DNA of 64,000 nucleotides from Streptomyces justiciae (GCF_015163075.1 NZ_JADDXU010000010.1:296631-360630); one strand, 5' to 3'. Shown: positions 16,440 through 24,593, counted from the first letter of the stretch. Notes: generated from the sequence alone by a model not told the origin. Program-made: numbers and translations.

Positions 16440-17581
16440 ACGCAGTTGGCCTCCGGGCGCGGGGCGTCGGCCGCGAACCGGCCGGCGTTCAACGGGCTGA
16501 CGTCCACGAAGGGTACGCGGCCCAGGACCAGGTCACGGACCACCTCGCCGACGGCCGGGCCCTGGAGGAAGCCGTGGCCGGAGAAGCCGGTGGCGTAGAG
16601 GAACCGGGAGACCGAAGTGGCCTCGCCGATCAGGGCGTTGTGGTCGGGGGTGACCTCGTACAGGCCCGCCCAGCCGCCGGTGCGGCGCAGGTCCAGGAGG
16701 GCGGGCGCGCGGTGTTCCATGGCGGCGGCCAGGCGGGGGATCCAGCGGTCGTGGGTGTCGGTGGCGAAGCCGGGGCGTTCGTCGGGGTCGGACATGCCGA
16801 GGAGGAGGCCGGGGCCCTCGCGGTGGAAGTAGAGGGTCGTGCTGAAGTCGATCGTCATGGGCAGGCCCGGCGGCAGGCCGGGGACCGGCTCGGTGACGGC
16901 GATCTGGCGGCGCAGCGGCTCCACCGGCAGGTCCACGCCGGCCATCCGGCCGACGGCCCGCGACCAGGGTCCGGCCGCGCAGATCACCGTGTCGGTGGCG
17001 ATCCGGCCGAGGGTCGTCGACACGGCCGTGATGCGGTCGCCGTGGAGTTCGATGCCGGTGACCTCGGTGTGCCGCAGGACGCGGGCGCCGAGAGCGCGGG
17101 CCGCGGAGGCGTAGCCGTGGACGACCGCCTCGGGGGTGCAGTGGCCGTCGTCCGGTGAGTAGGCGGCGGCGAGGAGGCCCTCGGTGCGGATCAGCGGGGA
17201 GAGCTTGCGGGCCTCCTTCGGGGTGAGCAGGCGGCTGGGCACGCCGAGCGCGTTCTGGAGCCGTACGCCCGCCTCGAAGGAGGCCACGTCCTCAGGGGTC
17301 GACAGCAGGAAGAGGTAGCCGACGCGGTGCAGCCCGATGTCGTACCCGATCTCCTCCCGGAACCGGCCGAACGCGGCCAGGCTGCGCGCCCCGAGCTGCA
17401 CGTTGAGCTCGTCGGAGAACTGGGCCCGCACCCCGCCCGCCGCCTTCGACGTGGAGCCGGAGGCCAGCTCGTCCCGTTCGACGAGGACGACGTCACGGAC
17501 ACCGGCGGCGGCGAGGTGGTAGGCGATGCTCGTGCCCATCACTCCGCCGCCGATCACGACGGCCTGTGCCTGCATTCTCAC
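16436..17581 (-). CDS. FAD-dependent amine oxidase/dehydrogenase (DAO family, sarcosine/pipecolate oxidase-like)
   Basis: 381 residues from a GTG at 17579-17581 (GGAGG 7 nt upstream); an ATG two codons later is the alternative. The dinucleotide fold is AVVIGGGVMGTSIAYHLAAAG, with an acidic end of strand 2 (LVERDELASGSTSKAAGGV, the ASGSS-type FAD contact). C-terminal GGWAGLYEVTPDHNALIGE and ATGFSGHGFLQGPAVGEVV are hallmark blocks of glycine/sarcosine/dimethylglycine oxidase relatives. As first gene of the operon with two saccharopine-dehydrogenase-like genes, it could oxidise a cyclic or secondary amine such as pipecolate or saccharopine-type opines. That substrate is inferred. Confidence 0.85.
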   Translation of the reverse strand: MRMQAQAVVIGGGVMGTSIAYHLAAAGVRDVVLVERDELASGSTSKAAGGVRAQFSDELNVQLGARSLAAFGRFREEIGYDIGLHRVGYLFLLSTPEDVASFEAGVRLQNALGVPSRLLTPKEARKLSPLIRTEGLLAAAYSPDDGHCTPEAVVHGYASAARALGARVLRHTEVTGIELHGDRITAVSTTLGRIATDTVICAAGPWSRAVGRMAGVDLPVEPLRRQIAVTEPVPGLPPGLPMTIDFSTTLYFHREGPGLLLGMSDPDERPGFATDTHDRWIPRLAAAMEHRAPALLDLRRTGGWAGLYEVTPDHNALIGEATSVSRFLYATGFSGHGFLQGPAVGEVVRDLVLGRVPFVDVSPLNAGRFAADAPRPEANCV

Positions 17582-17649
17582 GGGCGAGCCTCCCAGGGGT
17601 GTCGGGGTCGGTCGGTCCCCTCTTCCTGTCCGGACTCCGCCACCCGTAA

Positions 17650-18309
17650 TCAGGAGAGGTGGGCCACCGCGTCCAGATGGGGCAGGTGGTGGTCGAGGCG
17701 TTCCCGCTTGGTGCGCAGGTAGGTGATGTTGCTCTCGCACGGCTGGATCAGCAGCGGCACCGTCTCGGTGACCTCGATGCCGTGCCGTACCAACGCCTCC
17801 CGCTTGTCGGGGTTGTTGGACATCAGGCGGACGCTGTTCACGCCGAGGTCGTGCAGCATGCCGGCGGCGACGCCGTAGTCGCGGGCGTCCACCGGCAGGC
17901 CGAGGGCGAGGTTCGCCTCGACGGTGTCCAGGCCCTCCGCCTGGAGCGCCATCGCGCGCAGCTTGGCGAGCAGGCCGATGCCGCGGCCCTCGTGGCCCCT
18001 CAAGTAGACGACGATGCCGCTGCCTTGGGCGACCACGGCCCGCATCGCGGAGTCGAGCTGCTCGCCGCACTCGCAGTGCCGGGAGCCGAAGGCGTCACCG
18101 GTGAGGCACTCGGAGTGCAGTCGGACGAGGACGTCCTCGGCGCCGATCTCGCCGTGGACGAGGGCCACTTGTTCATCGCCGCGGTCGTGATCAAGGTAGC
18201 CGACCGCCCGGAATTGCCCGTACACGGTGGGCAGCGGGGCATTCACTATGCGTTCCACGCCGGTGCGCTGCGGGGACTTCTTGCCGAGGACGCCAATTTT
18301 GTCTGTCAT
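17650..18309 (-). CDS. ribA: GTP cyclohydrolase II paralogue with Met120 switch (predicted formyl-retaining product)
   Basis: 219 residues from the ATG at 18307-18309. Zinc ligands are C68, C79 and C81 (HSECLTGDAFGSRHCECG). GHEGRGIGLL holds the catalytic Arg loop. At position 120 the sequence is LRAMALQ, where ordinary RibA has RAYALQ. Established knowledge: the S. coelicolor paralogue SCO6655 has Met at the same position 120 and converts GTP to the formylated FAPy nucleotide instead of the deformylated riboflavin precursor; Met120Tyr restores normal chemistry. So this enzyme is expected to make FAPy and to serve a pathway other than riboflavin. It is divergent, 41 bp away, from a creatininase-family gene that could remove or process the formyl group. 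About 70 bp lie between its stop and the upstream oxidase start on the same strand. Confidence 0.92.
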   Translation of the reverse strand: MTDKIGVLGKKSPQRTGVERIVNAPLPTVYGQFRAVGYLDHDRGDEQVALVHGEIGAEDVLVRLHSECLTGDAFGSRHCECGEQLDSAMRAVVAQGSGIVVYLRGHEGRGIGLLAKLRAMALQAEGLDTVEANLALGLPVDARDYGVAAGMLHDLGVNSVRLMSNNPDKREALVRHGIEVTETVPLLIQPCESNITYLRTKRERLDHHLPHLDAVAHLS

Positions 18310-18350
18310 GATTCTCGAGTTCCTAAGCAGAGACGAAAGGCCGTGAAAGA

Positions 18351-19130
18351 ATGAGTGATTCGCAAGCGCGGTCGGCGGCATACGGTCCGTTGCCGGCGGA
18401 CACCACGGAGGACGTACGGACGCGGGGCGCGAATGTCTCACGACAGGTCGCGGTTCTTCCCGTCGGAAGCTTCGAACAGCACGGCCCGTACCTGCCGTTG
18501 GCGACCGACACCCTGGTCGCCTGTGCCATCGCCCGGGAGATCGCCGCGGCGTACCCGGTGCACCTCCTCCCACCGGTGACGATCTCCTGCTCGCACGAGC
18601 ACGCGGCCTGGGCGGGGACCGTCAGCATCTCCTCGGTGACCCTTCACTCGGTGATACGGGACATAGCGGCTTCACTCCGCCGTTCGGGCGTCGACGCCCT
18701 GGTCGTGGTCAACGGGCACGGCGGAAACTACGTACTGGGCAACGTCGTTCAGGAATCCTCCTCCCGGGGCGAGAAAATGGCACTGTTCCCGGCGGCGGAG
18801 GACTGGGAGTCGGCGCGCGAGCGGGCGGGGGTGGTCACGTCTCTGCTCACCGACATGCACGCGGGGGAAATCGAGACCTCCATCCTTCTGCACGCTCATC
18901 CCGAATTCGTCCGACCCGGTTACGAGACCTCCGATTTCGTCGCCGACGACCGTCGTCAGCTGCTCACTCTGGGCATGTCCGCCTATACCGATTCGGGGGT
19001 CATCGGCCGACCCTCGCTGGGTTCGGCGGAAAAGGGCAAGGCGCTGCTGGCGAGCCTGGCGGATGCGTTCGCGCCGTATTTGTCGTTGCTCACCTCCGAC
19101 GACGGTTCCGGGGCCTCCGTACGCGGATAG
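18351..19130 (+). CDS. Creatininase-family metal amidohydrolase, possible FAPy deformylase
   Basis: 259 residues, normal length. The metal site is set by E42, H44 and D53 in GSFEQHGPYLPLATDT, by SCSHEHAAWAGT, and by VVNGHGGNYVLGN. The late Glu in MHAGEIETSILLH is the conserved HAGxxET block. Family knowledge: the archaeal creatininase-family enzyme ArfB hydrolyses the formamide of FAPy in flavin/F420 synthesis, and MftE in mycofactocin systems is a peptidase. The divergent RibA paralogue is expected to make FAPy, so a FAPy amidohydrolase role is the best fit. Its last 148 bp overlap the 3' end of the convergent flippase-like gene. Ribosome site: GAAAGGCCGTGAAAGA before the ATG. Confidence 0.85.
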   Translation: MSDSQARSAAYGPLPADTTEDVRTRGANVSRQVAVLPVGSFEQHGPYLPLATDTLVACAIAREIAAAYPVHLLPPVTISCSHEHAAWAGTVSISSVTLHSVIRDIAASLRRSGVDALVVVNGHGGNYVLGNVVQESSSRGEKMALFPAAEDWESARERAGVVTSLLTDMHAGEIETSILLHAHPEFVRPGYETSDFVADDRRQLLTLGMSAYTDSGVIGRPSLGSAEKGKALLASLADAFAPYLSLLTSDDGSGASVRG

Positions 19131-20380
19131 CGGGCGAGCAGGACGAACACCCCCGGCAGGCTGGCCACGAGGCTGAGCACCCCGTAGACGACGGCGACGG
19201 CCAGCCCGCTGCTCGCCCCGAGGCCGGCCGCGCCGAACGCCCAGGCGGTGACGCCCTCGCGGGGTCCCCAGCCGCCGACGTTGAGCGGCAGTCCCATGGC
19301 GAGCAGCGCGAGTACGGCGATCGGCAGCAGTACGGCGACGGAGGCGTCGGACCCGGCGACGCGGGCGGCCAGCACGAACATCGCGAGGTGCCCGGCGAGG
19401 ACGACGAGGGAGGACAGGGCGACGCCGGGGCCGTTGCGCCGGGACAGCAGCCCCTCACGCACCTCCTCCAGCGCCCGGCCGTACCGCGCGGGCGTCCGGT
19501 TCATCCGCAGGGCGAGTACGACGGCCAGCGCACCCACCAGCGCGAACAGGAGCACCGGCGCGAGATCACGGGCCTGGTTCAGCACCGGCGACGGCATGGT
19601 CAGCAGGACGCCGGCGCCGACGACCGCCAACGCGAGCTGCCCGGCGACCCGTTCGAGGACGACGGCCCGGACACAGCGCCCGAGGTCCCGGGTGCTCTGC
19701 CCGTGCCGCACCGCCCGGTGCACGTCGCCGAGGACGCCGCCGGGGAGCGCCGCGTTGAGGAACAGCGCGCGGTAGTAGGCGGCGACGGCGGGCCCGAGCG
19801 GCAGCCGGATCTTCAGGCCCCGGGCCACCAACTGCCAGCGCCAGGCGCTGAACACGGTCGTGACGACACCGATCCCGACCGCGGCGACCAGCGACCCGCC
19901 GTCGATCCGCCGCAGCCCGTCCAGGAAGACACCGGTACCGAGCCGCCACAGCAGGACGGCGAGGATGACGACACCGGCGGCACTGCCCAAGTGGGTGCGC
20001 ACGGCCGGTGACGTGAGACGGGCGAGGGCACTGCGCCACCGCGGGGTGTGGGGGGTGGCGGCTTCGGGGCGGGGGGTGGAGACGATCACGCCGATGCGGG
20101 AGTCGGCGACGGCGACGTCCGGTGGGGGGACGGCCTTGACGGGGGGTACGAGGACGATGCCGGCGGTGTGGGGGGTGGGGTCGGTGAGGGGGGCGGCGTC
20201 GGCGAGGATGGTGGCGGTGGCCTCGCCCTCGGCGACAGAAACGTCCCTCTCCGTCACCTCGACCGGAGCGACCGGAAGGACCGGCGGGACCGGCAGGACC
20301 GACACACCGGCTCCCTGCCTCTTGCGCCCGCCCGTCGGCGGCCTGCGCACCACATACGCCCGTACCGTCTCCACGCTCAT
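18983..20380 (-). CDS. Flippase-like integral membrane protein (UPF0104/LPG-synthase transmembrane type)
   Basis: 465 residues starting with an ATG that overlaps the methyltransferase stop (ATGA, 20377-20380). The first 120 residues are Pro/Val-rich and probably disordered. Then follow about seven hydrophobic segments with signature blocks: WRWQLVARGLKIRLPLG, YYRALFLNAALPGGVLGD, RAVVLERVAGQLAL, and GLPLNVGGWGPREGVTAWAF. These match the lysylphosphatidylglycerol-synthase/UPF0104 family of predicted lipid-linked product flippases. The last 50 residues (after YPRTEAPEPSSE) are encoded over the antisense of the creatininase gene. It is the final gene of an ADH-PTPS-GT-MT-flippase operon, so it may move a lipid-linked glycosylated product (inference). 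Confidence 0.85.
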   Translation of the reverse strand: MSVETVRAYVVRRPPTGGRKRQGAGVSVLPVPPVLPVAPVEVTERDVSVAEGEATATILADAAPLTDPTPHTAGIVLVPPVKAVPPPDVAVADSRIGVIVSTPRPEAATPHTPRWRSALARLTSPAVRTHLGSAAGVVILAVLLWRLGTGVFLDGLRRIDGGSLVAAVGIGVVTTVFSAWRWQLVARGLKIRLPLGPAVAAYYRALFLNAALPGGVLGDVHRAVRHGQSTRDLGRCVRAVVLERVAGQLALAVVGAGVLLTMPSPVLNQARDLAPVLLFALVGALAVVLALRMNRTPARYGRALEEVREGLLSRRNGPGVALSSLVVLAGHLAMFVLAARVAGSDASVAVLLPIAVLALLAMGLPLNVGGWGPREGVTAWAFGAAGLGASSGLAVAVVYGVLSLVASLPGVFVLLARYPRTEAPEPSSEVSNDKYGANASARLASSALPFSAEPSEGRPMTPESV

Positions 20381-21804
20381 GCCGCCCCGCCCGTCGGCCG
20401 GGACAGCGCCAGCAGGTCGGTGTGGTGGACGAGGACGGTCAACTCGCCCGCCTCACACGCCTCCAGGCGCTCGCGGAGATAGCGCTCGGCCCGCTCCTTC
20501 AGCTCCGGACGCTGCTCCACCGCCGCGCCGACCCAGCCGCGCAGCCACTGCGCGGTGAGCGCGGCCTCGGCGGGGCCGAGCCGCCAGGGGCTGGGGTTCA
20601 GCCGTACCGTCGCCCCGCGCTCGGAGAAGGCCTCGCAGGCCGCGGTGACCGAGTCCGGACCGAGGAGGCCGGAGCGGCGCTGGTGGGCGTTGAACGCCTC
20701 CATGATCTCCGTGTCCATCGGGTGGGACGGGGTGAGATCGACGCGGCCGGCCACCGACAGGGTGAGCAGCGCCGGGCAGCCGGCTCCGGTGCAGGCCTCG
20801 GCGAGGGTGTCGATCTCCTCGCGGGTGAGGACGTCGAGGAGTGCGGAGGCGGTCACCAGGGAGGCGCCGGAGAGGGCGTCCGGGGTGAGCCGGGCGACGT
20901 CGCCGCGCCGGGTCTCGACGGTGACGCGGCTGCCGTCGGCGGCGACGCGCGGGGAGGCGACGGCGGCGAAGTGCAGGAGGTAGGGGTCGCGGTCGTGCAG
21001 GACCCAGTGCTGGGCGCCGTCGAGGCGGGGGGCGAGCCAGCGGCCCATCGAGCCGGTGCCGCAGCCGAGGTCGTGGATGACCAGGCCGGACTTGCCGGGC
21101 AGGTTCGCCAGCCGGATGCGCAGCGGGTCAAGCAGGTCGTGCGCCCGCGCGGCGGCGTCGGCCGGCTCGCGCAGCTCCAGCCACTCGGGCGCGTACCGGG
21201 GCTGCTCGTCGGGACCGTCCTCACGGAGCCGCATGGTGGGACGCTCGCCGGGGCGGGCGGCGGTCGGCCCGGCGCCGGGGATGACGGAGTGGGCGGACGG
21301 GTCCGGCGCCGCGGACGTCGTGGGCGTGGCTGGCGTGGCGGGCATAGGGGGCACCTCCGCGGTTCCGCTCGCGCTCGTGGGGCGCACGGGGGAGGCTTCC
21401 GCGCTCATGGCCGACAGGAGCGACGCCTCCACGCTGCCGCCCGCACTCGCGGAAGGCGGGAGGGACACCTCAGTGCTGCCGCCCGCGCTTGCGCCGGACA
21501 GGAGCGGCCCCTCCGTGCTGCCGCCCGAGCTCGCCGAGGGCAGAGGGAACACCTCCTCATTGCCGCCTGAGCTCTCCGAAGACAGAAGGGACGCCTCCGC
21601 GCTCCCGGCCGCACTCGCGGAAGGCAGAAGGGACCCGTCCGCGCCGCCACCCACACTCGCGGAAGGCAGAAGAGACGCCCCCGCGCCGCCGCCCCCACTC
21701 GCCGAAGGCAGAAGAGACGCCTCCCCGCTGCCGCCCTTCTCGTCCCGCGGCCCCGGCTGGGCCGGGATCCTGCCGCTGCGCTCCGTCGTAGCCGTCTTCC
21801 TCAT
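20377..21804 (-). CDS. SAM-dependent class I methyltransferase with N-terminal 14-residue repeat tract
   Basis: 475 residues. Residues 28-138 are about eight copies of a 14-residue unit of the type xSLLPSASxGGxxE, encoded by a 42-bp repeat. A Pro/Ala-rich linker follows, and the catalytic domain begins near residue 205 (YAPEWLELREPADAAAR). SAM motif I is VIHDLGCGTGSMGRW (about 241-255), followed by WVLHDRDPYLL (motif II acidic) and ASLVTASALLDVLTREE. The closest recognised pattern is the class I family found next to PTPS-like genes in actinomycetes. Start and stop overlap its neighbours by 4 bp each (ATGA), so it is fully coupled with the glycosyltransferase before and the flippase after. The methyl acceptor is unknown, and the repeat tract is probably a surface linker or low-complexity region. 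Confidence 0.82.
   Translation of the reverse strand: MRKTATTERSGRIPAQPGPRDEKGGSGEASLLPSASGGGGAGASLLPSASVGGGADGSLLPSASAAGSAEASLLSSESSGGNEEVFPLPSASSGGSTEGPLLSGASAGGSTEVSLPPSASAGGSVEASLLSAMSAEASPVRPTSASGTAEVPPMPATPATPTTSAAPDPSAHSVIPGAGPTAARPGERPTMRLREDGPDEQPRYAPEWLELREPADAAARAHDLLDPLRIRLANLPGKSGLVIHDLGCGTGSMGRWLAPRLDGAQHWVLHDRDPYLLHFAAVASPRVAADGSRVTVETRRGDVARLTPDALSGASLVTASALLDVLTREEIDTLAEACTGAGCPALLTLSVAGRVDLTPSHPMDTEIMEAFNAHQRRSGLLGPDSVTAACEAFSERGATVRLNPSPWRLGPAEAALTAQWLRGWVGAAVEQRPELKERAERYLRERLEACEAGELTVLVHHTDLLALSRPTGGAA
21391..21723 (-). repeat. 42-bp minisatellite, about eight copies, in frame in the methyltransferase gene
   Basis: Equivalent residues recur exactly every 14 codons: A29, A43, G57, A71, V85, G99, V113, A127, each followed by a SLLPSAS-like segment. 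Units have diverged (LLPSAS, LLSSES, PLPSAS, LLSGAS, LPPSAS), so the array is not brand new. As 42 is a multiple of 3, copy-number change would keep the frame. Confidence 0.85.
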
Positions 21805-22991
21805 GCCGCCCTCCTGGGTTCGTTCGGCAGTCGGCCCAGTACTCCGGCCAGGCTGCGGGCCGTGGTCGCCCAGCCGTCCAGGGCGGCCCGTCGGCCCCGG
21901 GCAGCCGCCTTCAGCCGGCGTCGTACGTCCGCCTCGTTGAACCAGCCGCGCAGTTCCGCGGCGAGGGCGGCGGGGTCCTCAGGCGGGACGAGGATGCCGG
22001 GCACTCCCCCGTCGGGGGCGCGGCCGACCGCCTCGGGGAGGCCGCCGACGTCGGTCGCGAGGACCGGGATGCCGCGGGCGAGGGCCTCGGTGACCGCCAT
22101 GCCGTAGGTCTCGGCGTAGGAGGTGAGGACCATCAGGTCGGCGGCGGCGTAGCTGGCGTCGAGCTGGGCGCCGGCCTGCGGTCCGGCCAGCTCCAGCCGG
22201 TGCTCCAGGCCGTACTTCGCGATCAGGGACCGGAGTTGGCCGACGTACTCGGGGTCCTGGCCGAGGCCGCCGACGCACACGCAGCTCCACGGCAGGTCCC
22301 GTACCGCAGCGAGCGCCTCGATCAGCCGGTGCTGTCCCTTGCGGGGCGTGACCGCGGCGACGCACAACAGCCTTGAGACGCCGTCGGTTCCGGAGGCGAG
22401 CGGGGCGATGTCGGCGCCGGGGGCGGCGACATGGACGCGGTCGGGGGCCAGGCCGTGGTGGGAGACGAGGCGGCGGACCGCCCAGTCGCTGGTGGCGATG
22501 ACCGCGGGGACCGCGCGCAGTACGGCGCGTTCCTTGGCGTCCAACTCGGCGGCGAGCAGGGGCTCCAGGCCGGTCTCGTCGCCGAGCGGAAGGTGGACGA
22601 GGACGGCGAGCCGGAGGCGTTCCGCCTCGGGGACGACGATCTCGGGGACCCCGCAGGCGACCAGACCGTCCAGCAGGACGACCGTACCGTCCGGGAACTC
22701 CCGCAGGGTGCGGGCGAGTTCGACGCGGGCCGTGGCACCGGGGCTGGGCCACTCGCCGTCCACGGCGTGCTTGTGGACCTGCCAGCCGAAGCCGGGCAGG
22801 TCCAGACTGACCCGCCGGTCATAGGCGTTGCCGCCGCTGGGGGCCGCCGGGTCGTCGACACCGCCCGGCATGACGAAGTGCACGGAGCGCAGGGACATGG
22901 GGATGATGTCGGCGTTCTTGAGAGCGGAGTGCTGCACGGGCACGTAACCGAGCGACGGTGCCGCGGTCTTCTCCAGAGTCGTGTCGGTCAC
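21801..22991 (-). CDS. Glycosyltransferase family 4 (GT-B)
   Basis: 396 residues from a GTG at 22989-22991 whose GTGA overlaps the PTPS-like stop. The N-terminal domain opens RSVHFVMPGGVDDPAAPSGG, the usual donor-open loop of GT4 enzymes. VVLLDGLVACG and VLVHLPLGDE follow. The C-terminal domain has LLCVAAVTPRKGQHRLIEAL and the nucleotide-sugar site SYAETYGMAVTEALARGIPV with the E-x7-E pair, then LATDVGGLPEAV. The stop overlaps the methyltransferase ATG by 4 bp. It is therefore tightly coupled in the cluster of RibA-Met120, PTPS-like protein and flippase, and should attach a sugar to the cluster product or to a lipid carrier; donor and acceptor are not known. Confidence 0.9.
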   Translation of the reverse strand: MTDTTLEKTAAPSLGYVPVQHSALKNADIIPMSLRSVHFVMPGGVDDPAAPSGGNAYDRRVSLDLPGFGWQVHKHAVDGEWPSPGATARVELARTLREFPDGTVVLLDGLVACGVPEIVVPEAERLRLAVLVHLPLGDETGLEPLLAAELDAKERAVLRAVPAVIATSDWAVRRLVSHHGLAPDRVHVAAPGADIAPLASGTDGVSRLLCVAAVTPRKGQHRLIEALAAVRDLPWSCVCVGGLGQDPEYVGQLRSLIAKYGLEHRLELAGPQAGAQLDASYAAADLMVLTSYAETYGMAVTEALARGIPVLATDVGGLPEAVGRAPDGGVPGILVPPEDPAALAAELRGWFNEADVRRRLKAAARGRRAALDGWATTARSLAGVLGRLPNEPRRAA

Positions 22992-23386
22992 AGCGCACGC
23001 TCGTAACTCGCCCACGCGACATGCGACTCGTGGAGCGTGACGCCGATCGCGGCGATGCCCCGGGCCCCTTCGCCGAGCGCACCCTTCTCGATGCGCTCGG
23101 CGAGCCGGTCGGCGATGACCTTGGCGAGGAACTCCGTCGAGGTGTTGATCCCGGCGAAGTCGGGCTCGTTGTCGAGGTTTCTGTAGTTCAGCTCGGCGAC
23201 GACGGCGCCGAGCTCCTGGGTGGCCAGTCCGATGTCGACGACGATGTTGTCGTCGTCCAGCTGTTCCCGGCGGAAGGTGGCGTCCACGAGGAACGTCGCT
23301 CCGTGCAGGCGCTGCGCGGGTCCGAAGACCTCGCCGCGGAAGCTGTGGGCGATCATGATGTGATCGCGGACGGTGACACTGAACAA
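22988..23386 (-). CDS. 6-pyruvoyl-tetrahydropterin synthase/QueD-fold protein lacking catalytic Cys and one zinc His
   Basis: 132 residues, standard length for the fold. H14 (MIAHSFRG) and H28 (AQRLHGATF) match two of the three zinc His of QueD/PTPS. The third is Ala30 (HGA instead of HGH), and position 24, where QueD has its catalytic Cys, is Ala. ELNYRNLDNEPDFAGINTSTEF and GVTLHESHVAWASYE keep the usual Asp/Glu substrate blocks, the final Glu being the pterin-binding residue. So the fold and the pyrimidine/pterin pocket seem kept while the classical lyase chemistry should be lost. It may bind or process the FAPy/pterin-like product from the nearby RibA paralogue. It overlaps the glycosyltransferase by 4 bp; a 116-bp gap separates it from the dehydrogenase gene before it. 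Confidence 0.85.
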   Translation of the reverse strand: MFSVTVRDHIMIAHSFRGEVFGPAQRLHGATFLVDATFRREQLDDDNIVVDIGLATQELGAVVAELNYRNLDNEPDFAGINTSTEFLAKVIADRLAERIEKGALGEGARGIAAIGVTLHESHVAWASYERAL

Positions 23387-23502
23387 CGGACGACCCTCCA
23401 GGTGCGGCGCGTCTGATCCCCGCGGCCTGATCGCCGCCGGGATGCCGTGTAGTACGGCTCTTCGCTTCCCCGTGTTCAGCCCACTCTCACTCTTTTCTCA
23501 GG

Positions 23503-24486
23503 TCAGGCGCTCTTGTCGTACCTGATGCGGTGACAAAGGGCCGGAATCTCCCCCGCCGCGAGTTTCGGCATCACAACCGGCAACTCCTCGAACACGCTTT
23601 CCCCCGTGATGAGCGCGTCGAGTGACGGGTCGGCGAGCAGTTCGAGGGCGAGGGCGAGCCGGTCGGCGTAGGTGCGGTTGGCGCGGCGGGCCGGGGAGAC
23701 GGTGCCGACCTGGCTGGAGCGGATGACGAGGCGGCGGGAGTGGAAGGCCTCGCCGAGCGGGAGGCTGACCTGCCGGTCGCCGTACCAGCTCAGTTCGAGG
23801 ACGGTCCCCTCGGCGGTGAGGAGTTCCAGCGCGCGGGTGAGCCCCTGTTCGGTCGCGCTGGCGTGCACGACGAGGTCGCACTCCCCGAGCGCGTCCGGCG
23901 GCAGCGCGAAGTCGACGCCGAGCGCCTCGGCGGTCTTGGCGCGGGCCGGATCGGCGTCGACGAGTTGGACCCGTACGCCGGGGAAACGGGCCAGCAGCGC
24001 GGCCACGGAACAGCCGACCATCCCGCCTCCCACCACCGCGATCCGGTCCCCGACCAGGGGCGCCGCGTCCCACAGGGCGTTGACGGCGGTCTCCACGGTG
24101 CCGGCGAGGATGGCGCGTTCGGCGGGCACGGAGTCCGGTACGACGGTGACGGCGGCGGCCGGGACGACGTACCGCGTCTGGTGCGGATAGAGGCAGAAGA
24201 CCGTACGTCCCACCAGTTCCGCCGGCCCCTCCTCGACCTCTCCCACACTCAGGTAGCCGTATTTCACGGGGGCGGGGAACTCGCCCTCCTGGAAGGGTGC
24301 CCGCATGGCCGCGTGCTGGCTGGCGGGGACCCCGCCGCGGAAGACGAGGGTCTCGGTGCCGCGGCTGACGCCGGACCACAGGGCGCGGACCAGCACCTCG
24401 TCCGCGGCGGGGGCCGGAAGGGTGAACTCCCGTATCTCGCCTTCACCCGGACTGTTGAGCCAGAACGCCCTTGCGGTGCGGTTCAT
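23503..24486 (-). CDS. MDR/zinc-alcohol-dehydrogenase-like oxidoreductase
   Basis: 327 residues from the second ATG (24484-24486), chosen because AGGAGG lies 6 nt before it and directly abuts the first ATG. The first domain contains VLVRALWSGVSRGTETLVFRG. The SGVSRGTE pattern replaces the usual Cys-centred zinc site of ADH, so a catalytic zinc seems absent. GYLSVGEVEEGPAELVGR is the barrel strand block. The nucleotide fold is DRIAVVGGGMVGCSVAALLA, with VQLVDADPARAKTAEALG at the end of strand 2. It is first in the operon leading to the PTPS-like, GT, methyltransferase and flippase genes, and divergent from a CDP-alcohol phosphatidyltransferase gene. It could oxidise or reduce an alcohol/aldehyde in the side chain of the cluster product (inference). 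Confidence 0.82.
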   Translation of the reverse strand: MNRTARAFWLNSPGEGEIREFTLPAPAADEVLVRALWSGVSRGTETLVFRGGVPASQHAAMRAPFQEGEFPAPVKYGYLSVGEVEEGPAELVGRTVFCLYPHQTRYVVPAAAVTVVPDSVPAERAILAGTVETAVNALWDAAPLVGDRIAVVGGGMVGCSVAALLARFPGVRVQLVDADPARAKTAEALGVDFALPPDALGECDLVVHASATEQGLTRALELLTAEGTVLELSWYGDRQVSLPLGEAFHSRRLVIRSSQVGTVSPARRANRTYADRLALALELLADPSLDALITGESVFEELPVVMPKLAAGEIPALCHRIRYDKSA

Positions 24487-24593
24487 CGGCATCCTCCTGA
24501 ACGATCGGGAAGCAGTTCACGTACCGAGGTGTGCACAGGTCGCGCACAGTACGCGGCGTTGATCGACTCTGTCACACGGCCGGAGGATGTTCG

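Noticed and set aside
21056..21940. 294-codon plus-strand frame through the 42-bp repeats
   Set aside because: Mirror of the methyltransferase repeat tract; no ribosome site. The minus-strand methyltransferase has the SAM motif and overlapping neighbours.
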